Positions 52,140 to 62,435 of a stretch of DNA of 64,000 nt are shown here, piece by piece. This stretch comes from Procambarus clarkii. Its lineage: Eukaryota; Arthropoda; Malacostraca; Decapoda; Cambaridae. The stretch lies in the NCBI RefSeq assembly GCF_040958095.1, contig NC_091181.1, positions 28,043,033-28,107,032 on the forward strand, written 5' to 3'. Every line of letters starts with the position of its first letter. Positions within the stretch are counted from its first letter, which is position 1. The notes beneath the pieces were generated by a model. The model saw only the letters and a list, made by a program, of their open reading frames with translations. It was not told the DNA's origin and did not search any database. Made by a program: the position numbers and the translations under genes.

Positions 52140-52325
52140 AGCGTCCAGCGGCAAGGGAGGGAAAGAAAGAGAGAGGGAGAAAGAAAGGTGAGGGGAGAGC
52201 GAGAGAAAGGGAGAAAGAGAAAGAAAGGGGAGAGAGAGAGAGGAATTTTAATGTAAATCCTGTAGCAGAACCCTAGTATTAGTTTAAAAGAGAGAGAGAG
52301 AGAGAAAGAGTAGAGAGAGAGATAA
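52140..52325. repeat. Purine-rich GA/GAAA low-complexity tract
   Basis: Interrupted GAGA and GAAAGA words in two patches. Confidence 0.85.
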
Positions 52326-52399
52326 TATGTTTAATAATGTGTATAAAATATAAGAGTGTGGTTTAGTGCAGACAACGCTGCAGTAGGCGAGGAGGGAGG

Positions 52400-52592
52400 G
52401 AGGGAATTATCAGGGGAATGCACCAAGCCAATACGCCTATATAGCACTTGGAAAGGGGGGTCAGGTTAAGGATTTGGGATGGGACGGGGGGAGGAAAGGA
52501 ATGGTGCCCAACCACTTGGACGGTCGGGGATTGAACGCCGATCTGTATGAAGGGAGACCGTCGCTCTTACCGTCCAGCCCAAGTGGCTGGAC
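52400..52592 (-). mobile_element. tRNA-derived SINE (family 4), minus strand
   Basis: On the minus strand: CCAGCCACTTGGGCTGGACG, GGTAAGAGCGACGGTCTCCC (A-box region), GCGTTCAATCCCCGACCGTC (B box), then CAAGTGGTTGGGCACCATTC and a body reaching CTTGGTGCATTCCCCTGATA. It shares head and B-box blocks with 8731-8840. Confidence 0.8.
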
Positions 52593-52994
52593 GCAGCAGC
52601 AGGCGAGGAGGTCTCCCAGACCAGCGTGAAGGCAAAGCTCTGCCTCCCTCAAGCACACTCCGGCCACTAATGATCAACTTAAGAGTACCAGACGAGCTTT
52701 GAACGGCTGAGTTGTTACGGAATAAATTATACAAACGAATTACATCAAATATTTACGAAACAAAATTGTCAAGAAAAATTGGGGAACTAAGACAAAGGTC
52801 AAAGAAATTAGAAACAAAATAGATTTCGAAAATGGAATTGAAATAATTACTTGAAGTAAAAAGATAAGAGTTAAGCCGAGGCGAGGAACTGACACTTCAA
52901 GAAATTATTAAAACAAATTCGTTTTGTTATAACTTGTCATAGATTTCCTCCATTATAACTGACCTAAATAGGCTGAGAGGAGGTAACGCCAAGG

Positions 52995-53155
52995 GGGAAG
53001 ACGACGCCAGGGGAGGAGACGACGCCAATGGAGAAAACGACGCCATTGGAGAAAACGACGCCAAGGAGGATGAAAACGACGCCAAGGAGGATGAAAACGA
53101 CGCCAAGGAGGATGAAAACGACGCCAAGGAGGATGAAAACGACGCCAGGGAAGGA
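52995..53155. repeat. 21-bp minisatellite
   Basis: Repeated GACGCCAAGGAGGATGAAAA plus C (21 bp), with shorter variants (GACGCCAATGGAGAAAAC) on the left side. Confidence 0.9.
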
Positions 53156-53431
53156 GCAAGGTAAGGAAGCAGCATCAGGGGGAGCAGAGCCACAAGACTA
53201 GCGGTGAGAATATAAAGAGATTAGCCCGCAACTCCTCTCACTGCTGCCCCGCCCACACTCTTGGGGGCAACTGGGAGGCTGCATCTTAAACCTTCCTCGA
53301 GGTGACGTCGAAGATGCCACGGCTGGAGTGGAGAGGGGGGGAGAGAGGATGGGATGAATCTTCGTGACCTAAGAACATGATTCCACAGATATGATTATGC
53401 TGTTATTCTCTAATGTTTTGTGTCTGGTATT

Positions 53432-53835
53432 GTGCAGCATCACGACGTCTGGTGTTGTGCAGCATCACGACGTCTGGTGTTGTGCAGCATCACGACGTCT
53501 GGTGTTGTGCAGCATCACGACGTCTGGTGTTGTGCAGCATCACGACGTCTGGTGTTGTGCAGCATCACGACGTCTGGTGTTGTGCAGCATCACGACGTCT
53601 GGTGTTGTGCAGCATCACGACGTCTGGTGTTGTGCAGCATCACGACGTCTGGTGTTGTGCAGCATCACGACGTCTGGTGTTGTGCAGCATCACGACGTCT
53701 GGTGTTGTGCAGCATCACGACGTCTGGTGTTGTGCAGCATCACGACGTCTGGTGTTGTGCAGCATCACGACGTCTGGTGTTGTGCAGCATCACGACGTCT
53801 GGTGTTGTGCAGCATTACAACGTCCAGTATTGTGC
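53432..53835. repeat. 25-bp minisatellite, ~16 copies
   Basis: Period-25 array of GTTGTGCAGCATCACGACGT followed by CTGGT. Interior copies are identical; the last two drift (ATTACAACGTCCAGTATTG). Open frames through it are artefacts. Confidence 0.97.
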
Positions 53836-54500
53836 AGCATCACTTCGCCTGCACAAGACCCTATTATTTAATCTTAACCTATTTATTTAATCTTGCAATA
53901 TTAAACCCCCTTTATTATTTCTCTGCAGGACGACAGTTAAATGCAATGGTCCGGAGAGAGAGCTGCAACCACTGGTGGCCCCCAGGGGAGGGGCAGGATC
54001 ACAGGTCAAGCCCACGGGCCTTGCTATACCCAGTACCAGCCAATACTTTAGGAAGGTTCAGCAAGCCACAAAAGTCACCTCGTGCTGAGACTCGACTGAT
54101 ACTAGGGGAGGAAGCCCCCACCTCTTCCCCAACCCCATTGCATCTGGCCCCTTGGGGGGGGGGGGGTTCTGACAGCTGGCTCGAAGGTCACCGACGGATG
54201 GCATCCATGGGAATGTTCGGGATGCCAGGCTGGCACCTCTACTGGGAAGACTTGTGATGGTGGCAGTCATCGTCTGCTGCCATCTGGAGGGACGCTGTCT
54301 GTGAGGAGGCCGACCAAGACACAGGGTGCAATTCCCTCTCGCGCCATTGCTATACCTCAATATCTTTCGCCTGAGCCAACTGTATCTACGATGCAGGTAC
54401 GAGAAGGAAGGAATAGGACAAGGGAAAAGGAAGAAGGAAGAGAAGAAGGCAGTTAGTTATGCTTTTCTGTGTTTTGGAAAAGCAGAGCGCCGGAGGCAGA

Positions 54501-54615
54501 GGACCAAGAAGAGCACCACAATGTCTCCTCTTGGAGTTACGCATCCCGCTGGGACCAAGAAGAGCACCACAATGTCTCCTCTTGGAGTTACGCATCCCGC
54601 TGGGATCAATAAGAG
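54501..54615. repeat. 51-bp tandem duplication (~2.3 copies)
   Basis: GGACCAAGAAGAGCACCACA ... CGCATCCCGCT is repeated exactly at a 51-bp step, with a partial third copy beginning GGGATCAATAAGAGC. Confidence 0.95.
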
Positions 54616-54935
54616 CGCCTGAGTATATCTGCGATCACGCATTATTCATACTGGTGAGGGCGGCTCAAGACTTCTGGGAGCGTCGAAGTGCGGAGACGAC
54701 CCAGAACCACAGCTCCGGACTATACCATTTCCTGCCTTCAGATTACCACCTTGCAACTTACCTTCACATTCTCGTGTGAATGCAAGACCAACGTTCGATG
54801 CTCCACCGCAGACTCGGGTCTCCAAAATCAATAGCTGTTAAATAAAGACATCGACAAAGGTGGAATGTAGTCACCCACATCAACATAGGACAATCATCAT
54901 ACGACAAGATGGTACAGTGCGGCATCCCAGAGTCT

Positions 54936-55144
54936 GTGCAGCATCACACTATAGTGCAGCATCAGCTCTATAGTGCAGCATCAGCTCTATAGTGCAGCAT
55001 CAGCTCTATAGTGCAGCATCACACTATAGTGCAGCATCAGCTCTATAGTGCAGCATCAGCTCTATAGTGCAGCATCAGCTCTATAGTGCAGCATCAGCTC
55101 TATAGTGCAGCATCAGCTCTATAGTGCAGCATCAGCTCTATATC
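54936..55144. repeat. 19-bp minisatellite, ~11 copies
   Basis: Period-19 array of GTGCAGCATCAGCTCTATA with two copies reading GTGCAGCATCACACTATA. It shares the core GTGCAGCATCA with the array at 53432-53835. Confidence 0.95.
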
Positions 55145-55519
55145 AGTCGCTCAGAAATGCTCAACGCCCTACAGCTGCTTCGTCAGTTAAGTTAAAGAAT
55201 TTGAGCTAGGAAAGCCACTAAGAAACTAGACAATGAGTGAATGAAGTTTTAAAATAGAGTTAAAAAGAACATGTTGGATAAGACGTTGTGTAAGGAGGCA
55301 GGAATGGCTCAAGACAATACGTCTTATTTGTTGATTCAGATAAAGAAAAACAAAACAAAGTGGAGGAAAATTCCACGATGAAAGACAATAGCAGCTTAAC
55401 ATAATGGTGTTTTTATGATGTGTCCCGAATATTTTGGGGGACGAAACAGAAGAAATTAGAATTGTAGGTGGTGTAAATCATAAATTATAAATGGTCTAAA
55501 TCGGATAATAAATATTTTA

Positions 55520-55540
55520 TATATAATATAATATAATATA

Positions 55541-55608
<68 letters not shown>
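55520..55608. repeat. (TAATA)n and (TA)n tract
   Basis: ATAATATAAT words followed by about 30 TA units. Confidence 0.95.
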
Positions 55609-55611
<3 letters not shown>

Positions 55612-55841
55612 ACCATGAGGGAGAATGTCTGTCTGTTCGAGGTTGGAGACCAAACGCTTGTGGCTAGCCTTATCAAACTTTGCAGGGTGACTGCTGGATG
55701 TTCGGGGATAGTCATAGACAGGTATGGAATCAATCCCCCATCTCCAACCCCCCCCCCCCACTCATTTGCATAAAATGGTACGTGATACCAGTTTCCAGTC
55801 TCGCTAAATACCAGACAATATCCAGTGTTTACACGCCTGAA

Positions 55842-55883
55842 GTAAGTAATTATCAAAAGAAGGCACCAAACCGGGAAGGCTAT
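55842..55883 (-). mobile_element. 42-bp LINE-tail insertion with 9-bp TSD, minus strand
   Basis: Read on the minus strand this is ATAGCCTTCCCGGTTTGGTG then CCTTCTTTTGATAATTACTT plus AC, the exact 3' end of the LINE tail at 6452-6494. ACGCCTGAA flanks both sides (55833-55841 and 55884-55892). It is an extremely 5'-truncated retrotransposition product. Confidence 0.88.
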
Positions 55884-56342
55884 ACGCCTGAAACTACTGG
55901 TTGCAGAAAAGAGAATTGGTAATTAATTGTGGAGCTGCCATGATTCAGCAGCAGTTTATTTTCATTTTGGGCAAGATCTTGGTGTGTGGGGGTACAAGGA
56001 GGTGGTCGTCTGGGCCTCGACCTGCGTGGGAGTGTGGAGATAACCCTACAGACAGGTAGGATTTGAGATAAGCTCCCGGATTAAGACTGGCGAACTACGG
56101 CATTTCCTAGAGTGATTGAGCCTCGGTTTTGGGTTATATGTTGTAGTGGTCTAATGGTGTTAGAAATGCTGGTAGGATGTTTGGTTCGTATTATGTACTG
56201 AATTTGAAATAAACTTGAACAGCCGTGGTTTTAAACTACTCTCATTGCTTTTATATGTTTCTCTGAATACTTATTTTGTCTTCTATCTCTTGCTATTTGT
56301 ATTATTTAATAATTTCCTTTGTTACTATATTATATTTTAAGT

Positions 56343-56760
56343 AATGAAAGTCAAGTAAGTAATTATCATAAGAAGGTACCAAGCCGGGGGAGGCTATATA
56401 TAATGAAAGTCAAGTAAGTAATTATCATAAGAAGGTACCAAGCCGGGGGAGGCTATATATAATGAAAGTCAAGTAAGTAATTATCATAAGAAGGTACCAA
56501 GCCGGGGGAGGCTATATATAATGAAAGTCAAGTAAGTAATTATCATAAGAAGGTACCAAGCCGGGGGAGGCTATATATAATGAAAGTCAAGTAAGTAATT
56601 ATCATAAGAAGGTATCAAGCCGGGGGAGGCTATATATAATGAAAGTCAAGTAAGTAATTATCATAAGAAGGTACCAAGCCGGGGGAGGCTATATATAATG
56701 AAAGTCAAGTAAGTAATTATCATAAGAAGGTATCAAGCCGGGGGAGGCTATATATAATGA
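56343..56760. repeat. 59-bp satellite derived from a LINE tail, 7 copies
   Basis: Seven head-to-tail 59-bp units start at 56343, 56402, 56461, 56520, 56579, 56638 and 56697. Each contains GTAAGTAATTATCATAAGAA then GGTACCAAGCCGGGGGAGGC, the reverse complement of the LINE 3' UTR with a few changes, plus a 17-bp linker around TATATAATGAAAGTCAA. Copies are nearly identical; units 5 and 7 have GGTATCAAG. Confidence 0.93.
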
Positions 56761-57374
56761 AAGTAAACAAAAAAAAACCTTCCTATAATAAAACAAAATG
56801 CTGTCACTAACGAAAGTGGTATTTAACGAACAAGAGTCACGAAGTAAACACGAGTGATTCGGATCTGGCTGTGTAAATAACCGGTTCTAATTAGCTAGAG
56901 AATCAGCTAAGGGAGTAGGTGAATTTGAAGTAAAATTGTTGAATATGAAGGGAATACAACTGGGAGCAAGAGCATCGCAGCGCAACATAATGCACGTTGA
57001 TGTGGGCACGCTGCCTCGTTACTGCTACTTAGCTCAAATGACTAAGTCTTCCTGGATCTCTCAATGCGAAGCTCTATATGTAAATACGCTTGTAAAGAGT
57101 AATTTTACGCTCTGCAGAAACCGATGCTTAATCTGGAAGGATTTGCCTCTCCGACGTCTTGAGGAGTATTTCAAGGGCGGTCAAGGCTCTGGGAGGAGGC
57201 CACTGGCTTGTGTCTGACCTTGAAGCCATTCCGGTCTGGGCGGGTCGGGTAATCAGGTCTGGAGAGAGAGAGAAAGGACTTGCCAAACATCTTCACACTT
57301 CTCAAGACGATCATGGGAATAGGCTAAGCATTGTCTCTTTTTTTGGAGGGGGGAGGGGGGGGGGGAACCCTGCT
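56761..57374. other. No gene seen
   Basis: Unique sequence with a G-run near 57350-57365. The open frames here show no recognisable domain. Confidence 0.4.
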
Positions 57375-57387
57375 AAATGGTGTTATG

Positions 57388-57488
57388 AACAGATCCACAA
57401 GGGCCGTGACGAGGATTCGAACCTACGTCCAAGAACATCCCAGACGCTGCCTTAACCGACTGAGTTACGTTATTGTGATGTCTCTGTG
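57388..57488 (-). mobile_element. tRNA-derived SINE (family 3), intact with 13-bp TSD
   Basis: On the minus strand: GTAACTCAGTCGGTTAAGGC (A box), AGCGTCTGGGATG, GTAGGTTCGAATCCTCGTCA (B box), CGGCCCTTGTGGATCTGTT (tail). The insert is flanked by AAATGGTGTTATG at 57375-57387 and 57489-57501, defining a 101-bp element. It is a mobile element rather than a tRNA gene, given the TSD and the related fragment at 5258-5300. Confidence 0.92.
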
Positions 57489-57506
57489 AAATGGTGTTAT
57501 GTAATC

Positions 57507-59445
57507 CTGCCCCTGGTGTGTGTTGTGGCCGCCTCCTTCCCCCAGCCCCCCCCCCTGGTGTGTGTTGTGGCCGCCTCCTTCCCCCAGCCCCCCCCTGGTG
57601 TGTGTTGTGGCCGCCTCCTTCCCCCAGCCCCCCCCTGGTGTGTGTTGTGGCCGCCTCCTTCCCCCAGCCCCCCCCCCCTGGTGTGTGTTGTGGCCGCCTC
57701 CTTCCCCCAGCCCCCCCCTGGTGTGTGTTGCGGCCTCCTCCTTCCCCCAGCCCCCCCCTGGTGTGTGTTGTGGCCTCCTCCTTCCCCCAGCCCCCCCCCC
57801 TGGTGTGTGTTGTGGCCGCCTCCTTCCCCCAGCCCCCCCCTGGTGTGTGTTGTGGCCGCCTCCTTCCCCCAGCCCCCCCCCCCTGGTGTGTGTTGTGGCC
57901 GCCTCCTTCCCCCAGCCCCCCCCTGGTGTGTGTTGCGGCCTCCTCCTTCCCCCAGCCCCCCCCTGGTGTGTGTTGTGGCCTCCTCCTTCCCCCAGCCCCC
58001 CCCCCTGGTGTGTGTTGTGGCCGCCTCCTTCCCCCAGCCCCCCCTGGTGTTAGTTGTGGCCGCCTCCTTCCCCCAGCCCCCCCCCCCTGGTGTTAGTTGT
58101 GGCCGCCTCCTTCCCCCAGCCCCCCCTGGTGTTAGTTGTGGCCGCCTCCTTCCCCCAGCCCCCCCTGGTGTGTGTTGTGGCCGCCTCCTTCCCCCAGCCC
58201 CCCCTGGTATGTGTTGTGGCCTCCTCCTTCCCCCAGCCCCCCCCCTGGTGTGTGTTGTGGCCGCCTCCTTCCCCCAGCCCCCCCCCTGGTGTGTGTTGTG
58301 GCCGCCTCCTTCCCCCAGCCCCCCCCCTGATGTGTGTTGTGGCCTCCTCCTTCCCCCAGCCCCCCCCCTGGTGTTAGTTGTGGCCGCCTCCTTCCCCCAG
58401 CCCCCCCTGGTGTTAGTTGTGGCCGCCTCCTTCCCCCAGCCCCCCCTGGTGTGTGTTGTGGCCGCCTCCTTCCCCCAGCCCCCCCCCTGATGTGTGTTGT
58501 GGCCTCCTCCTCCCCCCAGCCCCCCCCCCTGGTGTGTGTTGTGGCCGCCTCCTTCCCCCAGCCCCCCCCCCCTGGTGTGTGTTGTGGCCTCCTCCTTCCC
58601 CCAGCCCCCCCCCTGGTGTTAGTTGTGGCCGCCTCCTTCCCCCAGCCCCCCCTGGTGTTAGTTGTGGCCGCCTCCTTCCCCCAGCCCCCCCTGGTGTGTG
58701 TTGTGGCCGCCTCCTTCCCCCAGCCCCCCCTGGTATGTGTTGTGGCCTCCTCCTTCCCCCAGCCCCCCCCCCCTGGTGTGTGTTGTGGCCGCCTCCTTCC
58801 CCCAGCCCCCCCCCCTCTTGTGTGTTGTGGCCGCCTCCTTCCCCCAGCCCCCCCCCTGATGTGTGTTGTGGCCTCCTCCTTCCCCCAGCCCCCCCCCTGG
58901 TGTTAGTTGTGGCCGCCTCCTTCCCCCAGCCCCCCCTGGTGTTAGTTGTGGCCGCCTCCTTCCCCCAGCCCCCCCTGGTGTGTGTTGTGGCCGCCTCCTT
59001 CCCCCAGCCCCCCCCCTGATGTGTGTTGTGGCCTCCTCCTCCCCCCAGCCCCCCCCTGGTGTGTGTTGTGGCCGCCTCCTTCCCCCAGCCCCCCCCCCTG
59101 GTGTGTGTTGTGGCCGCCTCCTTCCCCCAGCCCCCCCCCCTGATGTGTGTTGTGGCCTCCTCCTTCCCCCAGCCCCCCCCTGGTGTGTGTTGTGGCCGCC
59201 TCCTTCCCCCAGCCCCCCCCCTGGTGTGTGTTGTGGCCGCCTCCTTCCCCCAGCCCCCCCCTGGTGTGTGTTGTGGCCGCCTCCTTCCCCCAGCCCCCCC
59301 CCCTGGTGTGTGATGTGGCCTCCTCCTCCCCCCAGCCCCCCCCCCCCTGGTGTGTGTTGTGGCCGCCTCCTTCCCCCAGCCCCCCCCCTGGTGTGTGATG
59401 TGGCCTCCTCCTCCCCCCAGCCCCCCCCTGGTGTGTGTTGTGGCT
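57507..59445. repeat. ~41-bp C-tract minisatellite, roughly 47 copies
   Basis: Each unit is TGGTGTGTGTTGTGGCCGCC then TCCTTCCCCCAG followed by 6-10 C. Length varies only in the C-run. Variants (GGTGTTAGT, GGTATGTGT, GATGTGTGT, CCTCCTCC) recur in fixed succession at about 58040-58400, 58370-58740 and 58616-59040, so larger blocks have duplicated. The minus strand carries runs of 5 and 6-10 G in every unit. Confidence 0.97.
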
Positions 59446-60239
59446 CGGGACCGTGTAATAAACTGGGGATCAGGGGAGCGAGCCAGACCGAGTGTTGTTT
59501 GTGGACGGATTACACAAGACGCACCCCCCCCCCCCTCCTCCTCCGCTGTGTACACCCATGCAACCCATTTTCTCTCATCCAAACATATCTTCGTCCTCCG
59601 CCACACCACTCTCCTCCACCGCCAGCCACCCCGCTGGTGTACCTGCGGTCCGCGCCACGATAGGCAGCTGCGGCGGGGACAGGCGGCTGTAGCAAGGTAG
59701 AAACGCGGTTTTAGAGCGGGTGAGAAGCTGTTGTAGCGAAGGGAAAGGGCGGTTTCAGGGCGAGAAGAGGCGGTTGCATTGCAGTGCTCGCGAGATGAAG
59801 GAATACTAAGAATTCAGAGTTGGGAAGAGTCAGAGGGTGAAAAAAATGGAATGGGGCAGGGCATGATGGAACGGAGAGGGATGGGGGCGTAGGTTGGATG
59901 GAGATCTTGGGAGGGAAGTGGCCTCCTATGAGGGAGGCTTGGAGGGAGGAGGGAAGCCAGGAGAGGGTGAGGGGGAGGTAGGCACGGCTTATATTCACTA
60001 CCAACCAAGACTTATTTGCCGTTATATTTTAGCATCATTTATGAAGTCATGATGCGAGCGTGGAGCGGCCGGGGTGCGGTGGGGGGGATAATGCTGGCTT
60101 GCTGGCGGCTGTCACGGCCCCCACTGCTCTCTCTCCGGGGTGTGGGCGTGCGGGCGGCAGGCGTGGGCGGCGTGGGTGGGTACTGGGTTGGCCAGAGGAC
60201 GTGTGTGCGGGAGCTGGGTGACTGGCGGTGGTGCGGGTG

Positions 60240-60335
60240 AAAGTGTAGGTTCCAGGTTCGATTCCAGTAAATAGGTACCCGGGAGTTGATCAACTGTTGC
60301 CTGGGGGTTGCTTCCTGGGGATGGTTATTGATGTC
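60240..60335 (+). mobile_element. Internally deleted SINE (family 2), plus strand
   Basis: GGTTCGATTCC (B box) is joined directly to AGTAAATAGGTACCCGGGAG and TTGCTTCCTGGGGATGG. Compared with 42640-42893, about 70 bp between these blocks is missing. The 19-bp minisatellite begins within 10 bp of its end. Confidence 0.8.
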
Positions 60336-60340
60336 TTCCA

Positions 60341-61622
60341 AGTGCCAGGACACGGGGCAAGTGCCAGGACACGAGGCAAGTGCCAGGACACGGGGCAAGT
60401 GCCAGGACACGAGACAAGTGCCAGGACACGGGGCAAGTGCCAGGACACGGGGCAAGTGCCAGGACACGAGACAAGTGCCAGGACACGGGGCAAGTGCCAG
60501 GACACGGGGCAAGTGCCAGGACACGGGGCAAGTGCCAGGACACGAGACAAGTGCCAGGACACGAGACAAGTGCCAGGACACGAGGCAAGTGCCAGGACAC
60601 GGGGCAAGTGCCAGGATACGGGGCAAGTGCCAGGACACGGGGCAAGTGCCAGGACACGGGGCAAGTGCCAGGACACGGGGCAAGTGCCAGGACACGGGGC
60701 AAGTGCCAGGACACGGGGCAAGTGCCAGGACACGGGGCAAGTGCCAGGACACGGGGCAAGTGCCAGGACACGGGGCAAGTGCCAGGACACGGGACAAGTG
60801 CCAGGACACGAGACAAGTGCCAGGACACGAGACAAGTGCCAGGACACGAGACAAGTGCCAGGTCACGAGACAAGTGCCAGGACACGAGACAAGTGCCAGG
60901 ACACGAGACAAGTGCCAGGACACGAGACAAGTGCCAGGACACGAGACAAGTGCCAGGTCACGAGACAAGTGCCAGGACACGAGACAAGTGCCAGGACACG
61001 AGACAAGTGCCAGGACACGAGACAAGTGCCAGGACACGAGACAAGTGCCAGGACACGAGACAAGTGCCAGGACACGAGACAAGTGCCAGGACACGAGACA
61101 AGTGCCAGGTCACGAGACAAGTGCCAGGACACGAGACAAGTGCCAGGTCACGAGACAAGTGCCAGGACACGAGACAAGTGCCAGGTCACGAGACAAGTGC
61201 CAGGACACGAGACAAGTGCCAGGACACGGGGCAAGTGCCAGGACACGAGACAAGTGCCAGGACACGAGACAAGTGCCAGGACACGAGACAAGTGCCAGGA
61301 CACGGGGCAAGTGCCAGGACACGAGACAAGTACCAGGACACGGGGCAAGTGCCAGGACACGAGACAAGTGCCAGGTCACGAGACAAGTGCCAGGTCACGA
61401 GACAAGTGCCAGGTCACGAGACAAGTGCCAGGTCACGAGACAAGTGCCAGGTCACGAGACAAGTGCCAGGACACGAGGCAAGTGCCAGGACACAAGACAA
61501 GTGCCAGGTCACGAGACAAGTGCCAGGACACGAGGCAAGTGCCAGGACACGGGGCAAGTGCCAGGACACGAGACAAGTGCCAGGTCACGAGACAAGTGCC
61601 AGGTCACGAGACAAGTGCCAGC
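60341..61622. repeat. 19-bp minisatellite, ~67 copies
   Basis: Period-19 array AAGTGCCAGGACACGGGGC with variants ACGAGAC, ACGAGGC and AGGTCACGAGAC. The left third is mostly GGGGC type, the remainder mostly GAGAC type with interspersed AGGTC copies. Since 19 is not divisible by 3, three units (57 bp) make one amino-acid period, which gives 400-plus-codon open frames that I treat as artefacts. Confidence 0.97.
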
Positions 61623-62435
61623 AACTCTCTCAACGACCCAGTTAAACTAAAAAAAAAAAAATAACACATGACGTCACAGCGGCTGTTCATGACATACGAG
61701 GTGAGTCAGCGGTTCCATTCATCAAAGGTCTTAAGATTTCCTTCCCAGAGGCGCGAGGCGGCGTGATCGCCTTATACGGGCAGCAACCGTTCTTCTGGCG
61801 GTCGTGTTGCTTTCCTTCCAACACCGAACAAACTTTGGCTCATATTTTTTTCCCTATTCTTTGGTTTATTATCTTATTATCTTTGATTTATTAAGGCTCC
61901 CGATAATTCAGTCGGGTAGTTAAGATGTGGTTGAGGGAATTGGGTCGTTCGCGGTGTTTTTAGTCTTGTTCATTGTTCTGACTAGCTGAATCCTGTTCTC
62001 TCTGTCTCTCAAGCACATGAACATCCAAGGCGCCCTCTGTGTGTGTTCTCCACCTCCTGGTCTTCTCTCTACTTGGTGCAGCTGGGTACCCGCTAAACAC
62101 ACACCGAAACCACGACGTTGGTACAACGTTCGAACAAGTTTTAACACCACCTAACCAGTTATAACAACCAATATAGCAAGTTGTAACAACGTTCTAATAC
62201 GTCATAAACACGTTAAGCCAAGATGTAACAACTTTATTACAAGTTGTAACAAGCGGAAAATAGAGACATTTACGGTTTGTGTTTCCAGGGTATAAGCCAT
62301 AGTGAGCATACGAGCGAAAAGTGACGTTATTTTTAAGAGGACGAGTTGACCCGCAAACATCTCTGTACCAGAATGTTTGGATAAAGTGTACCAATTTACT
62401 TTAAAGCCAATTCAGTATCGTTGTCTGCTACCATG

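Noticed and set aside
53391..54257. 288-codon plus-strand frame
   Set aside because: Its first half is the 25-bp minisatellite and its second half has no recognisable domain; it lies inside the otd intron on the opposite strand.
57388..57488. tRNA gene on the minus strand
   Set aside because: A and B boxes are present, but exact 13-bp target duplications and a related fragment at 5258-5300 identify a SINE.
57486..59663. Pro/Cys-rich plus-strand and Gly-rich minus-strand long frames
   Set aside because: They are artefacts of the ~41-bp C-tract array. C-run length varies freely without regard to frame, which argues against selection for coding.
60286..61664. Open frames of 420-455 codons in the 19-bp array
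   Set aside because: All three plus-strand frames and much of the minus strand are open because the unit has no stop in any phase. Products are pure 19-residue repeats.
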